Below, piece by piece: positions 38,108-50,420 of a stretch of 50,420 bases of DNA. The stretch's first letter is position 1, and each line of letters begins with the position of its first letter. This DNA is from Rhodoplanes roseus (lineage in GTDB: Bacteria > Pseudomonadota > Alphaproteobacteria > Rhizobiales > Xanthobacteraceae). The notes beneath the pieces are model-generated. The model saw only the letters and a program-made list of their open reading frames with translations, had not been told where the DNA came from and ran no database searches. The stretch spans positions 1 through 50,420 of the forward strand of contig NZ_NPEX01000012.1 in the NCBI RefSeq assembly GCF_003258865.1, in the 5' to 3' direction. The position numbers were made by a program, and so were the translations under genes.

Positions 38108-38443
38108 TCAGCGCGCCGCCGCGAGTCGGTCGGGCGGTCCGTCCTGCGCGGCCTCCTTCTCGGCCTCGCGGCTGGGCGGATAGCTCTGCTCGCCTTCGTC
38201 GGTCAGCGTCGGCAGCTCGCCGGCGGCGTTGGCGGCCGGACCGGCCGGCTCGGCGCTATCGGCGGCGATCTCCGGATCCTCCGGGTCGCGATCGACCGGG
38301 ATGAGCGTCAGGCTCTGGTTCTCCTCGATGGCGACGAGCTCCTGGGCCAGCTCCCAGTTCGCCTCGGCCTGCCCCTCCGGGCAGCCCTGCTCCTGCCAGA
38401 TGCGAAAGGCGCGCTCGCGCACGCGCTGCTCGTGGTCGTCCAT
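38108..38443 (-). CDS. DUF2934-domain small protein
   Basis: A 111-aa cytosolic protein. Residues 1-40 form a DUF2934 domain (ERAFRIWQEQGCPEGQAEANWELAQEL); the rest is acidic and disordered. DUF2934 proteins are frequent in rhizobial genomes near glycogen/trehalose or stress genes, without known function. GAGGAG lies 9 bp before the ATG. It follows treY on the same strand after 135 bp. Confidence 0.82.
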   Translation of the reverse strand: MDDHEQRVRERAFRIWQEQGCPEGQAEANWELAQELVAIEENQSLTLIPVDRDPEDPEIAADSAEPAGPAANAAGELPTLTDEGEQSYPPSREAEKEAAQDGPPDRLAAAR

Positions 38444-38578
38444 CGGGGCTCTCCTCGGACTTGGGTGTCGGGGCAGTCGATGCGGAAACGGGAGGAACGC
38501 CCGCGCGGTTCCCGCACCGGGACGTCTCGCCGCGTTCGACCGGAGAAGCGTAAGGCCCCGACACGACGCCTTGTTGAC

Positions 38579-41377
38579 CTAGCGCAGCTTTCGTCCACCT
38601 CCGCGCGGACCGTGGGTCGCCTGCAGCACCGCGACCGGCAGCGGCCCCAACAGCGAGCGCGCCGGCACCGCCCCGGAGGGGGCCGGCACGCCCGGGCGCA
38701 GCACGTCCGTGCGGATCGCGTAGCCGTCGAGCATCAAGGTGGCGTCGAGCTCCGCCGGATCGAGCCAGCGGCGGCCGCCGTCGGTGAGCGGCGCGAAATG
38801 ACGGCCGACCGCGACGATCACGGCGTCCCGCCGTCCAGTGCGGGCGAAGGCCAGCACGTGCCCGGCATGCGGCCCTTCGACATGCACCGGCTCGTAGCCG
38901 CCGTTGTCGAACACGTCCGGAAGGCGGCGGCGCAGGTCGAGCAGGAGATGGGTGAGTGCGAGCTTGATGCGGCCGTCCGGCCACGCCGCGGCGAGTGCCG
39001 CCCAGTCCGGCGCCTGGCCGATGGCGTCGAGCGCCGCCTGCCGCGCGGCGAAGTCGACGGCCCGGCGGTTGTCCGGATCGACCAGCGACAGGTCCCAGAA
39101 CTCGGTGCCCTGATAGATGTCGGGCACGCCCGGGATGGTCGCCTTGAGGGTGAGCTGGGCGAGGCTGTTCAGCGCACCCAACAGCGCGGTGCGCTGTGCG
39201 ACGGCGGCGAAGTCCTCCAGGAACTCGGCCGAGCCTTCGGGATCGAGCAGGCGGCCGACGAAGCCGGTGACGGCGCCCTCGTAGGCGTCGTTCGGGTTGT
39301 GCCAGCTCGTCTCCTGCTTGCCTTCGCGCAGCGCCTTCACGGCATAGGTCTGCAGCCGCTCGGTCAGGCCGGCGTCCGGCCCGCCGTTCGGCCAGACGCC
39401 CAGCAGCGCCTGGTACAGCATGTATTCGTGCGCGTCGGAGGGCGCCCGCTGCGGCTTCTTGCCGATCAGCGGCTCGTTGCGCTGGCGCCAGCGGCGCACC
39501 GCCGCCTCCCAGTCGGGCGCGATCTCGGCGATCGACAGGATGCGCATGCGCGCGTCCTCGCCGCGCTTGGTGTCGTGCGTCGCGGTCGCCGTCATGGCGT
39601 GCGGATGCGCGACGCGAGCCTGCATGCGGTAGTCGAACTCGCCGGGCGACAACGCGGGCAGCACCGGCTCGCCGCCGACCTCGTTGAGCGCGATCAGCCG
39701 GTGATAGCGATAGAACGCCGTGTCCTCCAGCGCCTTCGCCATCACCGGGCCGGTGAGCTGCTGGACCTTGCCGGAGAAGCGCTTCACCCGCGGGCTGCTG
39801 TAGCCCTGCCGTCCGGGCGCGATCAGGTCGAGAGTGAGCACGTCCTGAAGGAAGTCCAGCACGCCGGTGTCGGGACCGAACCAACGTGACCGGGCCCGCG
39901 CGATCGTCTCTTCGATACGGCTGCGGTCCTCCGGCGAGACTTGCCCGCCGGCGCCGATATAGGTGCGGTAGACCGGGAAGTGGACGATGTAGGAGCGCAG
40001 CGCGGCGCGCAGGCGCTCGAAGGTGAAGTCTCGGCTGCGCCAGTGCCCAGCCGCGATGCGGGCGAGCAGGCGGCACAGCACCGTGAACTCGCTCGCCAGC
40101 ATGGTCTCGAGCACGCGCACCTTGGCGTCCTCGACGATCCGCTCGAAATCCTGGCGCTCGCCCAGGATGTCGCGATAGAGCGCATCGAGCCGCGGCATGC
40201 CGGCGTCGTCGAGCAGCACGCGGGCGATGACGTTGAGCACGTCGTAGCCGGTGGTGCCGGCGACGCCCGGCAGCGCCGGCAGCGGCTCGCCCTCGGCGAG
40301 GATCTTCTCGGCGACGATGTAGAAGGGCTGCGCGCGGGCCGGACCGGGGCGCACCACGCGCACCACCCGCGCCAAGCGGCGCGAGTACTGGACCGGATCG
40401 AGCAGGCCATCGACGTGATCGAGCCGCAGCCCGTGCAGGCGACCTTCGCGGATCAGCTCCAGCACGCGCCGATGCGCCGCCGTGAAGGTCGGCACGTGCT
40501 CGATCTTGATGCCGGCCAGGTCGTTGATGTCGAAGAAACGCCGGTAGTTGATCTCGGTGAAGGCGACGCGCCAGTGGGCGACGCGGTAATGCTGGCGTTC
40601 CAGCAGCCGATGCAGCCGGGTCGGATCGCTGGCGCCCGGCCGGTAGGCGGCGAGGCCGCGCTCGATCACCTCGGCGCCGCCCGGTACGGCGGCGAGCTCG
40701 GCCTTGAAGGCCGGCGCGCGCTCGCGGCTCGGCTCGTTCGGGTCCGGGAAGCGGTCGGCGAGCGCCAGCAGCGCGCGGCCCGCGTCGGTGTCGCCGGCCT
40801 CGACCTCCTGCACGACGGTCTTGAGGATGTCGCCGTAGCGGTTGGGCCGGATCGGCAGGCGGTGCTCGAAATACCAGACCGAGAAGCTGCCCTCGGCGGC
40901 GTCGTATTTCAGCACGAGGTCGCCGTCGTCGAGCGCCTCGCCGTAGGATTTCCCCAGCACCGGGATCAGCAGGCCGCCGTTCGGCCGGTAGGGCAGCGTC
41001 TCCCACTCGATGTCGAAGGAGGCGGCGTGCGGCGAGCGCGGCCCCCATTCCAGCACGTCGAGCCACCAGGCGTTGTCGGCGTAGCCGCCGCCCATGTGGT
41101 TGGGGACGAAATCGAGGATCAGGCCGATGTCGGCCTCGGCGAGTGCGTTGGAGAGGCGGTCGAAGGCCTCGTCGCCGCCGAACTCGGGATTGAGCGCGTC
41201 GTGGTCGACGATGTCGTAGCCATGGGTGGAGCCGGCGCGCGCCTTGAGGAAGGGCGAGGCGTAGAGATGGCTGACGCCGAGCGACTTCAGATAAGGCACC
41301 AGGGCGGCGGCCGCGTCGAAGCCGAGCTTGGACGAGAGCTGCAGCCGGTAGGTCGCAGTCGGAACGACAGGCGGCAT
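38579..41377 (-). CDS. treY: Maltooligosyl trehalose synthase (TreY)
   Basis: A 932-aa GH13 enzyme converting the reducing end of an alpha-1,4-glucan into a trehalose unit. The start PTATYRLQL and KSLGVSHLYASPF, the long insert typical of TreY, GLRLDHVDGLLDP (nucleophile Asp) and TATHDTKRGEDARMRIL are family markers; length is about normal or slightly long. ATG 41377 follows AGGAGG. Its usual partner TreZ, which cuts trehalose off, is not in the window. Confidence 0.93.
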   Translation of the reverse strand: MPPVVPTATYRLQLSSKLGFDAAAALVPYLKSLGVSHLYASPFLKARAGSTHGYDIVDHDALNPEFGGDEAFDRLSNALAEADIGLILDFVPNHMGGGYADNAWWLDVLEWGPRSPHAASFDIEWETLPYRPNGGLLIPVLGKSYGEALDDGDLVLKYDAAEGSFSVWYFEHRLPIRPNRYGDILKTVVQEVEAGDTDAGRALLALADRFPDPNEPSRERAPAFKAELAAVPGGAEVIERGLAAYRPGASDPTRLHRLLERQHYRVAHWRVAFTEINYRRFFDINDLAGIKIEHVPTFTAAHRRVLELIREGRLHGLRLDHVDGLLDPVQYSRRLARVVRVVRPGPARAQPFYIVAEKILAEGEPLPALPGVAGTTGYDVLNVIARVLLDDAGMPRLDALYRDILGERQDFERIVEDAKVRVLETMLASEFTVLCRLLARIAAGHWRSRDFTFERLRAALRSYIVHFPVYRTYIGAGGQVSPEDRSRIEETIARARSRWFGPDTGVLDFLQDVLTLDLIAPGRQGYSSPRVKRFSGKVQQLTGPVMAKALEDTAFYRYHRLIALNEVGGEPVLPALSPGEFDYRMQARVAHPHAMTATATHDTKRGEDARMRILSIAEIAPDWEAAVRRWRQRNEPLIGKKPQRAPSDAHEYMLYQALLGVWPNGGPDAGLTERLQTYAVKALREGKQETSWHNPNDAYEGAVTGFVGRLLDPEGSAEFLEDFAAVAQRTALLGALNSLAQLTLKATIPGVPDIYQGTEFWDLSLVDPDNRRAVDFAARQAALDAIGQAPDWAALAAAWPDGRIKLALTHLLLDLRRRLPDVFDNGGYEPVHVEGPHAGHVLAFARTGRRDAVIVAVGRHFAPLTDGGRRWLDPAELDATLMLDGYAIRTDVLRPGVPAPSGAVPARSLLGPLPVAVLQATHGPRGGGRKLR

Positions 41378-41428
41378 CGGGCCTCCTTGGACCGGCTTCG
41401 CGGACACGGGGAACACGGATGAACGGCC

Positions 41429-41449
41429 GGCCGGTCGCTGCGACCGGCC
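41429..41449 (-). terminator. Hairpin between glgX and treY
   Basis: GGCCGGTCG (41429-41437) and CGACCGGCC (41441-41449) form a perfect 9-bp stem with a 3-nt loop, 12 bp after the glgX stop. No T-run follows, so it may only reduce read-through into treY or protect the upstream mRNA. Confidence 0.4.
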
Positions 41450-41461
41450 TTCGCCGCTACG

Positions 41462-43540
41462 TCATGTCGTGCCGGCGAAGACGGTGACGGATCGCGAGGG
41501 AGCGGCGAGCTTCACGCCGGGTTTCAGCGGAGCATCGGCACGCCCGCTCTCGCCCTCGACCGTCGCCAGGATCTTGGTCCAGCCGCCGCAATCGGGCCAT
41601 TTCGGCAGGACGACATCGACCGGATGGGCGGCCGCGTTGAGAAGGATCAGCAAAGGTGCACCCGAGGACTCCAGCGGCGCGAGGACGTAGGAGAGGAACC
41701 GCGCTTCCGCAAAGGCCCAATCCGCGCCGTCCATCTCGGTTCCACCGGGCGTCAGCCATTTGACGTCGTACTGGTCGCCGCGCCGGCCGACCAGCCAGCG
41801 GCGGCCCTGCAGCTGCGGATAGTCGCGGCGCATCGCCGTGAGGCGCTCGACCAGGGCCGTGAGGTCGTCGCCGTCGCGGCCTTGGCCGGACCAGTCGACC
41901 CAGCCGACCTCGTTGTCCTGGCAATACGGGTTGTTGTTGCCCTCCTGGGAATTGCCGATCTCGTCGCCGGCGAGCAGCAGCGGCACGCCCTGCGAGAGGA
42001 ACAGGGTCGCCAGCAGGGCGCCGCGGACGCGGCGGCGGATCTCCAGCACCTCCTTGTCGGTGGTCGGTCCCTCGACGCCCCAGTTGGCGCTCAGATTGTC
42101 GTCGGAGCCGTCGCGGTTGCCCTCGCCGTTGGCATCGTTGTGCTTGCGCGCATAGGCGACCAGATCCGCGAGCGTGAAGCCGTCGTGCACGGTGACGTGG
42201 TTGATGCTGGCGCGCGGCATGCGGCGGCGATGGCGGAAGCGGTCGGCCGATCCGGTGACGCGGGCGGCGAGGTCGCGGATCTGGTTGGCGTCACCGCGCC
42301 AGAACGAGCGCACGGTGCGGCGGAACTGGTCGTTCCATTCGGACCAGCCGGGCGGGAAGCCGCCGAGCTGATAGCCGCCGAGCCCGATGTCCCAGGGCTC
42401 GGCGATCAGCTTCACGCGCGACAGGACCGGATCCTGGCCGATGGCGGCGAAGAAGCCCGAGGTCGGATCGAAGCCGTGCGGCTCGCGCCCGAGCGTCGTG
42501 GCGAGGTCGAAGCGGAAGCCGTCGACATGGCACTGCTCGACCCAGTAGCGCAGACTGTCCATCACCATCTGCAGCACGCGCGGATGGGTCAGGTTGAGCG
42601 AGTTGCCGGTGCCGGTGAAGTCCTCGTAGTAGCGCGGCGCGTTCGGCCGCAGCCAGTAGTACGAGGCGTTGTCGATGCCGCGGAACGACAGCGTCGGCCC
42701 GAGATGATTGCCCTCGCCGGTGTGGTTGTAGACGACGTCGAGGATCACCTCGAGACCGGCGTCGTGGAGGAGGCCGACCGTCGCCTTGAAGTCCTCGACG
42801 CCGCTCTCGGCCGCGCCGTAGCGCGGCTCCGGGGCGAAGAAGCCGACCGTGCCGTAGCCCCAGTACTGGCGCAGGCCCTTCTCGACCAGCATGCGCTCGT
42901 CGACGAAGGCGTGCACGGGCAGGAGCTCGATCGCGGTGACGCCGAGCCGCCGGTAGTGCTCGATCATGCTCGGCGCGGCGAGCCCGCGGAACGTGCCGCG
43001 CAGCGCGGCCGGCACGTCCTCGCGCTGCATGGTGAGGCCGCGCACATGGGCCTCGTAGATCACGGTGGAATGCCACGGCACCGAGGGGCGCGTGTGCTGG
43101 CCCCAGGTGAACGCGTCGTCGACCACGACGCCCTTGGGAACGCCGCGGGCATTGTCGCGTTTGTCGAAGGACAGGTCCGCGCGGGCGCTGCGCATCCGAT
43201 AGGCGAAATGCGCGTCGCTCCACACGAAGTGGCCGGTCAGCCGCTTGGCGTAAGGGTCGAGCAGCAGCTTGTGGTGGTTGAAGCGGTGGCCGTGCTCCGG
43301 GTCGTAGGGCCCGTAGACCCGGTAGCCGTAGACCTGCCCCGGCACGACCTGTGGCAGATAGGCGTGCCAGACGTCCTCGGTGCACACCGGAAGGACGATC
43401 CGTTCCACCTCGCGGCGTCCGGAGCTGTCGAACAAGCAAAGCTCGATCTTCTCGGCATTGGCCGAGAAGATCGCGAAGTTCGTCCCCCGCCCGTCGAAGG
43501 TCGCGCCGAGCGGATACGGCGCGCCCGGCTCGACTCTCAT
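41462..43540 (-). CDS. glgX: Glycogen debranching enzyme (GlgX/TreX type)
   Basis: A 692-aa protein: N-terminal CBM48 domain (PYPLGATFDGRGTNFAIFSANAEKIELCLFD-type), then a GH13 barrel. DGFRFDLATTLGRE near residue 340 holds the nucleophile Asp, LIAEPWDIG the acid Glu, and VTVHDGFTLADLVAY the transition-state Asp region. NSQEGNNNPYCQDNEVGW is typical of GlgX. It hydrolyses alpha-1,6 branches. It lies 4 bp after the glgB stop, a tight operon. Confidence 0.94.
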   Translation of the reverse strand: MRVEPGAPYPLGATFDGRGTNFAIFSANAEKIELCLFDSSGRREVERIVLPVCTEDVWHAYLPQVVPGQVYGYRVYGPYDPEHGHRFNHHKLLLDPYAKRLTGHFVWSDAHFAYRMRSARADLSFDKRDNARGVPKGVVVDDAFTWGQHTRPSVPWHSTVIYEAHVRGLTMQREDVPAALRGTFRGLAAPSMIEHYRRLGVTAIELLPVHAFVDERMLVEKGLRQYWGYGTVGFFAPEPRYGAAESGVEDFKATVGLLHDAGLEVILDVVYNHTGEGNHLGPTLSFRGIDNASYYWLRPNAPRYYEDFTGTGNSLNLTHPRVLQMVMDSLRYWVEQCHVDGFRFDLATTLGREPHGFDPTSGFFAAIGQDPVLSRVKLIAEPWDIGLGGYQLGGFPPGWSEWNDQFRRTVRSFWRGDANQIRDLAARVTGSADRFRHRRRMPRASINHVTVHDGFTLADLVAYARKHNDANGEGNRDGSDDNLSANWGVEGPTTDKEVLEIRRRVRGALLATLFLSQGVPLLLAGDEIGNSQEGNNNPYCQDNEVGWVDWSGQGRDGDDLTALVERLTAMRRDYPQLQGRRWLVGRRGDQYDVKWLTPGGTEMDGADWAFAEARFLSYVLAPLESSGAPLLILLNAAAHPVDVVLPKWPDCGGWTKILATVEGESGRADAPLKPGVKLAAPSRSVTVFAGTT

Positions 43541-43544
43541 GACG

Positions 43545-45703
43545 TCACGCCTCCGGGACCAGGATGATGCCGGCGAGCGGCGGCAGGACGAGGTTCAGCA
43601 CGGCGCCGTGATCGGTGTCCTCGGCCTGGATGCGCCCGCCATTGCCCAGATTGCCGCCGCCGTAGATCTCCGCATCGCTGTTGAACACCTCACGCCAGCC
43701 GCCGCCGAACGGCACGCGCATGCGATAGTTTTCGCGCGGCGCCGGCGTGAAGTTCATGGCGATGAGGCAGACCGAGCCGGGATCACGGCCGCGGCGCAGC
43801 CAGGCGAACACGCTCGCATCGGCATCGTCCACCACGATCCACTCGAAGCCGCCGGGCTCGGCATCGAGCTGATGCATGGCCGGCAGCGTCTTGTAGAGGC
43901 GGTTGAGGTCGCGGACCAGATCCTTGACCCCGGCGTGCTCCTTCTGCTCGAGCAGATGCCAGTCGAGGCTGTGGTCGTGCGCCCACTCGCGCTCCTGGGC
44001 GAACTCGCCGCCCATGAACAGCAGCTTCTTGCCCGGATGCGCGAACATGAAGGTGTAGTAGGCGCGGATGTTGGCGAAGCGTTGCCAGCGGTCGCCCGGC
44101 ATGCGGCCGAAGATCGAGCCCTTCCCGTGCACCACCTCGTCGTGGGACAGCGGCAGCACGAAGTTCTCGAAGAAGGCGTAGAGCATCCCGAAGGTGACGT
44201 CGCCGTGGTGATGCTTGCGGTAGATCGGGTCCTTGGCGATGTAACGCAGGGTGTCGTGCATCCACCCCATGTTCCACTTGTAGCCGAAGCCGAGACCGCC
44301 GACGTCGGCCGGGCGCGAGACCAGCGGCCAAGCGGTCGACTCCTCCGCCATCGTGGTGGCGTTGGGAAAGCGGCCGAACACCTCGGTGTTGAAGCGCCGC
44401 AGCATGTCGATCGCCTCGAGATTCTCGCGACCGCCGTACTTGTTCGGGATCCAGCCGCCCTCGGGCCGGCTGTAGTCGAGATAGAGCATCGAGGCGACGG
44501 CATCGACGCGCAGACCGTCGATCTTGTAGCGCTCCAGCCAGAACAGCGCGTTGGCGACGATGAAGTTCTGCACCTCGCGCCGGCCGAAATTGTAGATCAG
44601 GGTGTTCCAGTCGAGATGGCGCCCCTGCATGGCGTTGGCGTGCTCGTAGAGCGCCGTGCCGTCGAACTGGGCGAGGCCGTGGGCGTCGTCCGGGAAATGG
44701 CCCGGCACCCAGTCGAGGATGACGCCGACGCCGTGCCGGTGGAACGCGTCGACCAACATGGCGAAGTCGTGCGGCGACCCGAACCGGCTGGTCGGCGCAT
44801 AGAGGCCGGTCGGCTGGTAGCCCCACGAGGCGTCGAAGGGATGCTCGGCGATCGGCAGCAGCTCGACATGGGTGAAGCCCATCTCGGCGACGTAGGGCGG
44901 CAGCTGCTCGGCGAGCTCGCGATAGGTGAGCCAGGAATTGGCGAGATACGGATTGCGCCGCCAGGAGCCGAGATGGACCTCGTAGATCGAGATCGGCGCG
45001 TCGAGCCGGTTGATGCCGGCCGGCCCGGGGGCGATCTGCGGCAACGTCGCCGGATCGACGACCACGGAGGCGGTGAGCGGCCTGATCTCGGCCGAGAAGG
45101 CGTAGGGGTCCGACTTCAGCAGCGGCGCCGACTGATGCGGCCCGATGATCTCGTACTTGTACTTGTCGCCCGCCTTGGCGTCCGGGACGAAGATCTCCCA
45201 GAAGCCGTTGCCGCGGACCCGCATGGCGTGGCGGCGGCCGTCCCAGAAATTGAAGTCGCCGACGACGCTGACCCGGCGCGCGTTGGGGGCGAACACCCCG
45301 AAGGCGACGCCGGACACGCCCTCGTGCACCATCGGATGGGCGCCGAGCCGCTCGTAGATCTGCAGGTGCGTCCCCTCGCCCATCAGATAGAGGTCGAGGT
45401 CGGAGAACACGGGCGCGAAGCGATAGGGATCCTCGATCTCGACCGGATCGGCCTTGCCCCACTGCGCCAGGAGGCGATAGTCGCGCGCGTTCGACGGCAC
45501 CTGGCCGGAGAACAGGCCTGCATCGTGAATGCGCTTGAGCTCGGCCTGCTGGCCGTCCGCGAAGCGGACCGAGACCTGACGGGCGCCGGGCAGATAGACG
45601 CGCACCACCGGTTGCCCATGATCGACATGGGGGCCGAGATAACGGAACGGATCAGCGTGATAACCGCCGATGATGGCGTGGGCTTCTGCGGTGACGACTT
45701 CAG

Positions 45704-45707
<4 letters not shown>
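43545..45707 (-). CDS. glgB: 1,4-alpha-glucan branching enzyme
   Basis: A 720-aa GH13 branching enzyme. The N-terminal domains ([21 protein letters not shown]48 at about 120-210) lead to a barrel with [15 protein letters not shown] near residue 400 (nucleophile Asp), a catalytic Glu in [11 protein letters not shown], and [14 protein letters not shown]. It adds alpha-1,6 branches to the linear glucan made by GlgE. The start overlaps the treS stop (ATGA). Confidence 0.96.
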
Positions 45708-49003
<3,296 letters not shown>

Positions 49004-49040
49004 GGGTTACCGATGTTCTGCAAAGGGGTATCGAGCGTGC

Positions 49041-50420
49041 TCAGGCGACGCAGCGCAGCAGCACGGCGGGATCGCGGTCCGGATCGATGGCGAGGCGCAC
49101 GCCGCCCCATTCGACCAGCCGCCATTCGCCCGTGACGAGGTTCTCGACCGCCCGCACCGGGCGGCGGGCCCCCTCCGGACCGATCCGCAGGTCGCCGAAA
49201 TGGAACCAGACGTCGTGCGGACCCGGCGCGATCGCAATCGCCGCCGCCACCACATTGTCGTGCGCGACCGACTCCTTCACGAAGCCCAGCACGGACGGGC
49301 TGTCGACGAGCACGAAGGCGAAATTCGCCGTCTGCTGCAGCGCCGGGTTGGCGCGCCGGATCGCGTTGAGCCGGCCGATGTAGTCGGAGAGATTGCCGGG
49401 CGCGCTCCAGTCGCGCGGCTTGATCTCGTATTTCTCGGAATCCAGGTATTCCTCCTTGCCGGGGGCGACGGGCTCGTGCTCCAGGAGCTCGAAGCCGGAA
49501 TAGACACCGTAGCTGCCGGCGAGCGTCGCGGCGAGCGCGACCCGCGACTTGAACATCCACGGCTCACCCGACTGCAGATGGACCGGGAGAATATCGGGCG
49601 TGTTGACGAAGAAGTTCGGCCGAAAATACTCGCGCTCGGGATGGCGCGTCAGCTCCGCCATGTAGGCCGAGAGCTCGTCCTTGCCGGTGCGCCAGGTGAA
49701 GTAGGTGTAGGACTGGCTGAAGCCGAGCTTCGCCAGCGCCTTCATCACCTTCGGCCGGGTGAACGCCTCGGCCAGGAAGATCGCGTCCGGAAACCGCGCC
49801 TGCACGTCGCGGATCATCCATTCCCAGAACGGGAACGGCTTCGTGTGTGGATTGTCGACACGAAAGATGCGCACACCTTGCTCGGCCCAGAACAGCACCA
49901 CGTCGCGCAGCGCCTCCCACAGCGCCACGCGGTCGGCGCAGTAGAAGTCTGGATTGGTGATGTCCTCGTACTTCTTGGGCGGATTCTCGGCGTATTTCAT
50001 CGAGCCGTCGGGTCGCCAGCGGAACCACTCCGGGTGCTGCTTGATCCACGGATGGTCGGGCGAGCACTGGGTGGCGAAATCGAGCGCGATCTCCAGCCCG
50101 TGACCACGTGACGCGGCCACCAGGCGGCGGAAGTCCGCGAGCGTGCCGAGCTGCGGATGGATCGCGTCGTGGCCGCCCTCGGCGGCGCCGATCGCATAGG
50201 GGCTGCCGGGATCGTCGGGTGCCGCCTCGAGCGCGTTGTTCTTACCCTTGCGGTTGGTGGTCCCGATCGGATGGATCGGCGGGAAGTACAGCACGTCGAA
50301 GCCCATGCGGGCGACGTCGGGCAGCCGGGCGACGACGTCGTCGAAGGTGCCGTGGCGGGCGGGGTCGTCGGTCAGGCTGCGCGGAAACAGCTCGTACCAG
50401 GCGCCGGCGCGGGCCCGGGC
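49041..50420 (-). CDS. glgE: Maltosyltransferase GlgE, N-terminus beyond window
   Basis: 459 codons of the C-terminal part; the frame is open to the window edge ([13 protein letters not shown]... before the internal Met at 50306). GH13_3 signatures: [50 protein letters not shown] (nucleophile Asp), [12 protein letters not shown] (Glu) and [10 protein letters not shown]. GlgE extends alpha-1,4-glucan with maltose 1-phosphate. It is followed after 37 bp by treS, first gene of the cluster seen here. Confidence 0.95.
   Translation of the reverse strand, partial: ARARAGAWYELFPRSLTDDPARHGTFDDVVARLPDVARMGFDVLYFPPIHPIGTTNRKGKNNALEAAPDDPGSPYAIGAAEGGHDAIHPQLGTLADFRRLVAASRGHGLEIALDFATQCSPDHPWIKQHPEWFRWRPDGSMKYAENPPKKYEDITNPDFYCADRVALWEALRDVVLFWAEQGVRIFRVDNPHTKPFPFWEWMIRDVQARFPDAIFLAEAFTRPKVMKALAKLGFSQSYTYFTWRTGKDELSAYMAELTRHPEREYFRPNFFVNTPDILPVHLQSGEPWMFKSRVALAATLAGSYGVYSGFELLEHEPVAPGKEEYLDSEKYEIKPRDWSAPGNLSDYIGRLNAIRRANPALQQTANFAFVLVDSPSVLGFVKESVAHDNVVAAAIAIAPGPHDVWFHFGDLRIGPEGARRPVRAVENLVTGEWRLVEWGGVRLAIDPDRDPAVLLRCVA

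Overview
The window looks like chromosome of a high-GC alphaproteobacterium of the order Hyphomicrobiales (Rhizobiales). The basis is codon use strongly biased to G/C at third positions, the gene orders hisC / chorismate mutase / metX-metW, tlpA / argH / lptM / lysA / DUF4175 (TIGR02302) and ctaC-ctaD-ctaB-coxF-ctaG-ctaE-DUF983-SURF1, and palindromic intergenic repeats of a kind common in that order. The genus cannot be fixed by eye. No rRNA, tRNA, CRISPR array, integrase or transposase was seen.

Layout. 1-9.1 kb: amino-acid and thiol metabolism (hisC, an AroQ chorismate mutase, metX-metW), a BrnT/BrnA-like toxin-antitoxin pair, a small lipoprotein, glutamate-cysteine ligase, a YbaK-type deacylase, a two-module PAN protein and two small proteins, one YjfB-like. 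9.1-10.8 kb: an uncharacterised ORF and an AraC-family regulator flank an AT-rich regulatory gap. 10.86-14.51 kb: the main point of interest. A low-GC three-gene cassette (small helical HEPN-like protein, KGGVGR-variant MinD/ParA-type ATPase, GxxGxGKS P-loop ATPase) lies directly against the 3' end of tlpA and is bracketed by two 150-bp copies of that 3' end. The copies differ at 7 sites, all silent. No recombinase lies between them. I read this as a compact, probably defence-type cassette brought in with a foreign tlpA allele.

14.36-22.1 kb: tlpA, argH, a small secreted protein, lptM-like lipoprotein, lysA, a DUF433/DUF5615 toxin-antitoxin pair and a large DUF4175 membrane protein. 22.2-29.7 kb (minus strand): ketopantoate reductase, then a complete aa3-type cytochrome c oxidase operon with heme O synthase, copper-insertion and SURF1 assembly factors. 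TlpA-type thioredoxins are known to reduce copper-site cysteines during aa3 oxidase assembly, so the cassette sits beside a gene that may serve the operon about 9 kb away. 30.1-32.1 kb: IalB-family protein and an MltB-type transglycosylase. 32.2-35.1 kb: IclR regulator divergent from an MFS transporter with a long proline/acidic N-terminal tail.

35.2-50.4 kb: trehalose/alpha-glucan metabolism: otsB, a GH15 glucoamylase/trehalase-like enzyme, a DUF2934 protein, then on the minus strand glgE (cut by the window edge), treS-maltokinase fusion, glgB, glgX and treY. TreS-Mak makes maltose 1-phosphate from trehalose, GlgE polymerises it, GlgB branches the chain, GlgX trims branches and TreY can turn chain ends into maltooligosyl-trehalose. 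The usual partner treZ is not in the window.
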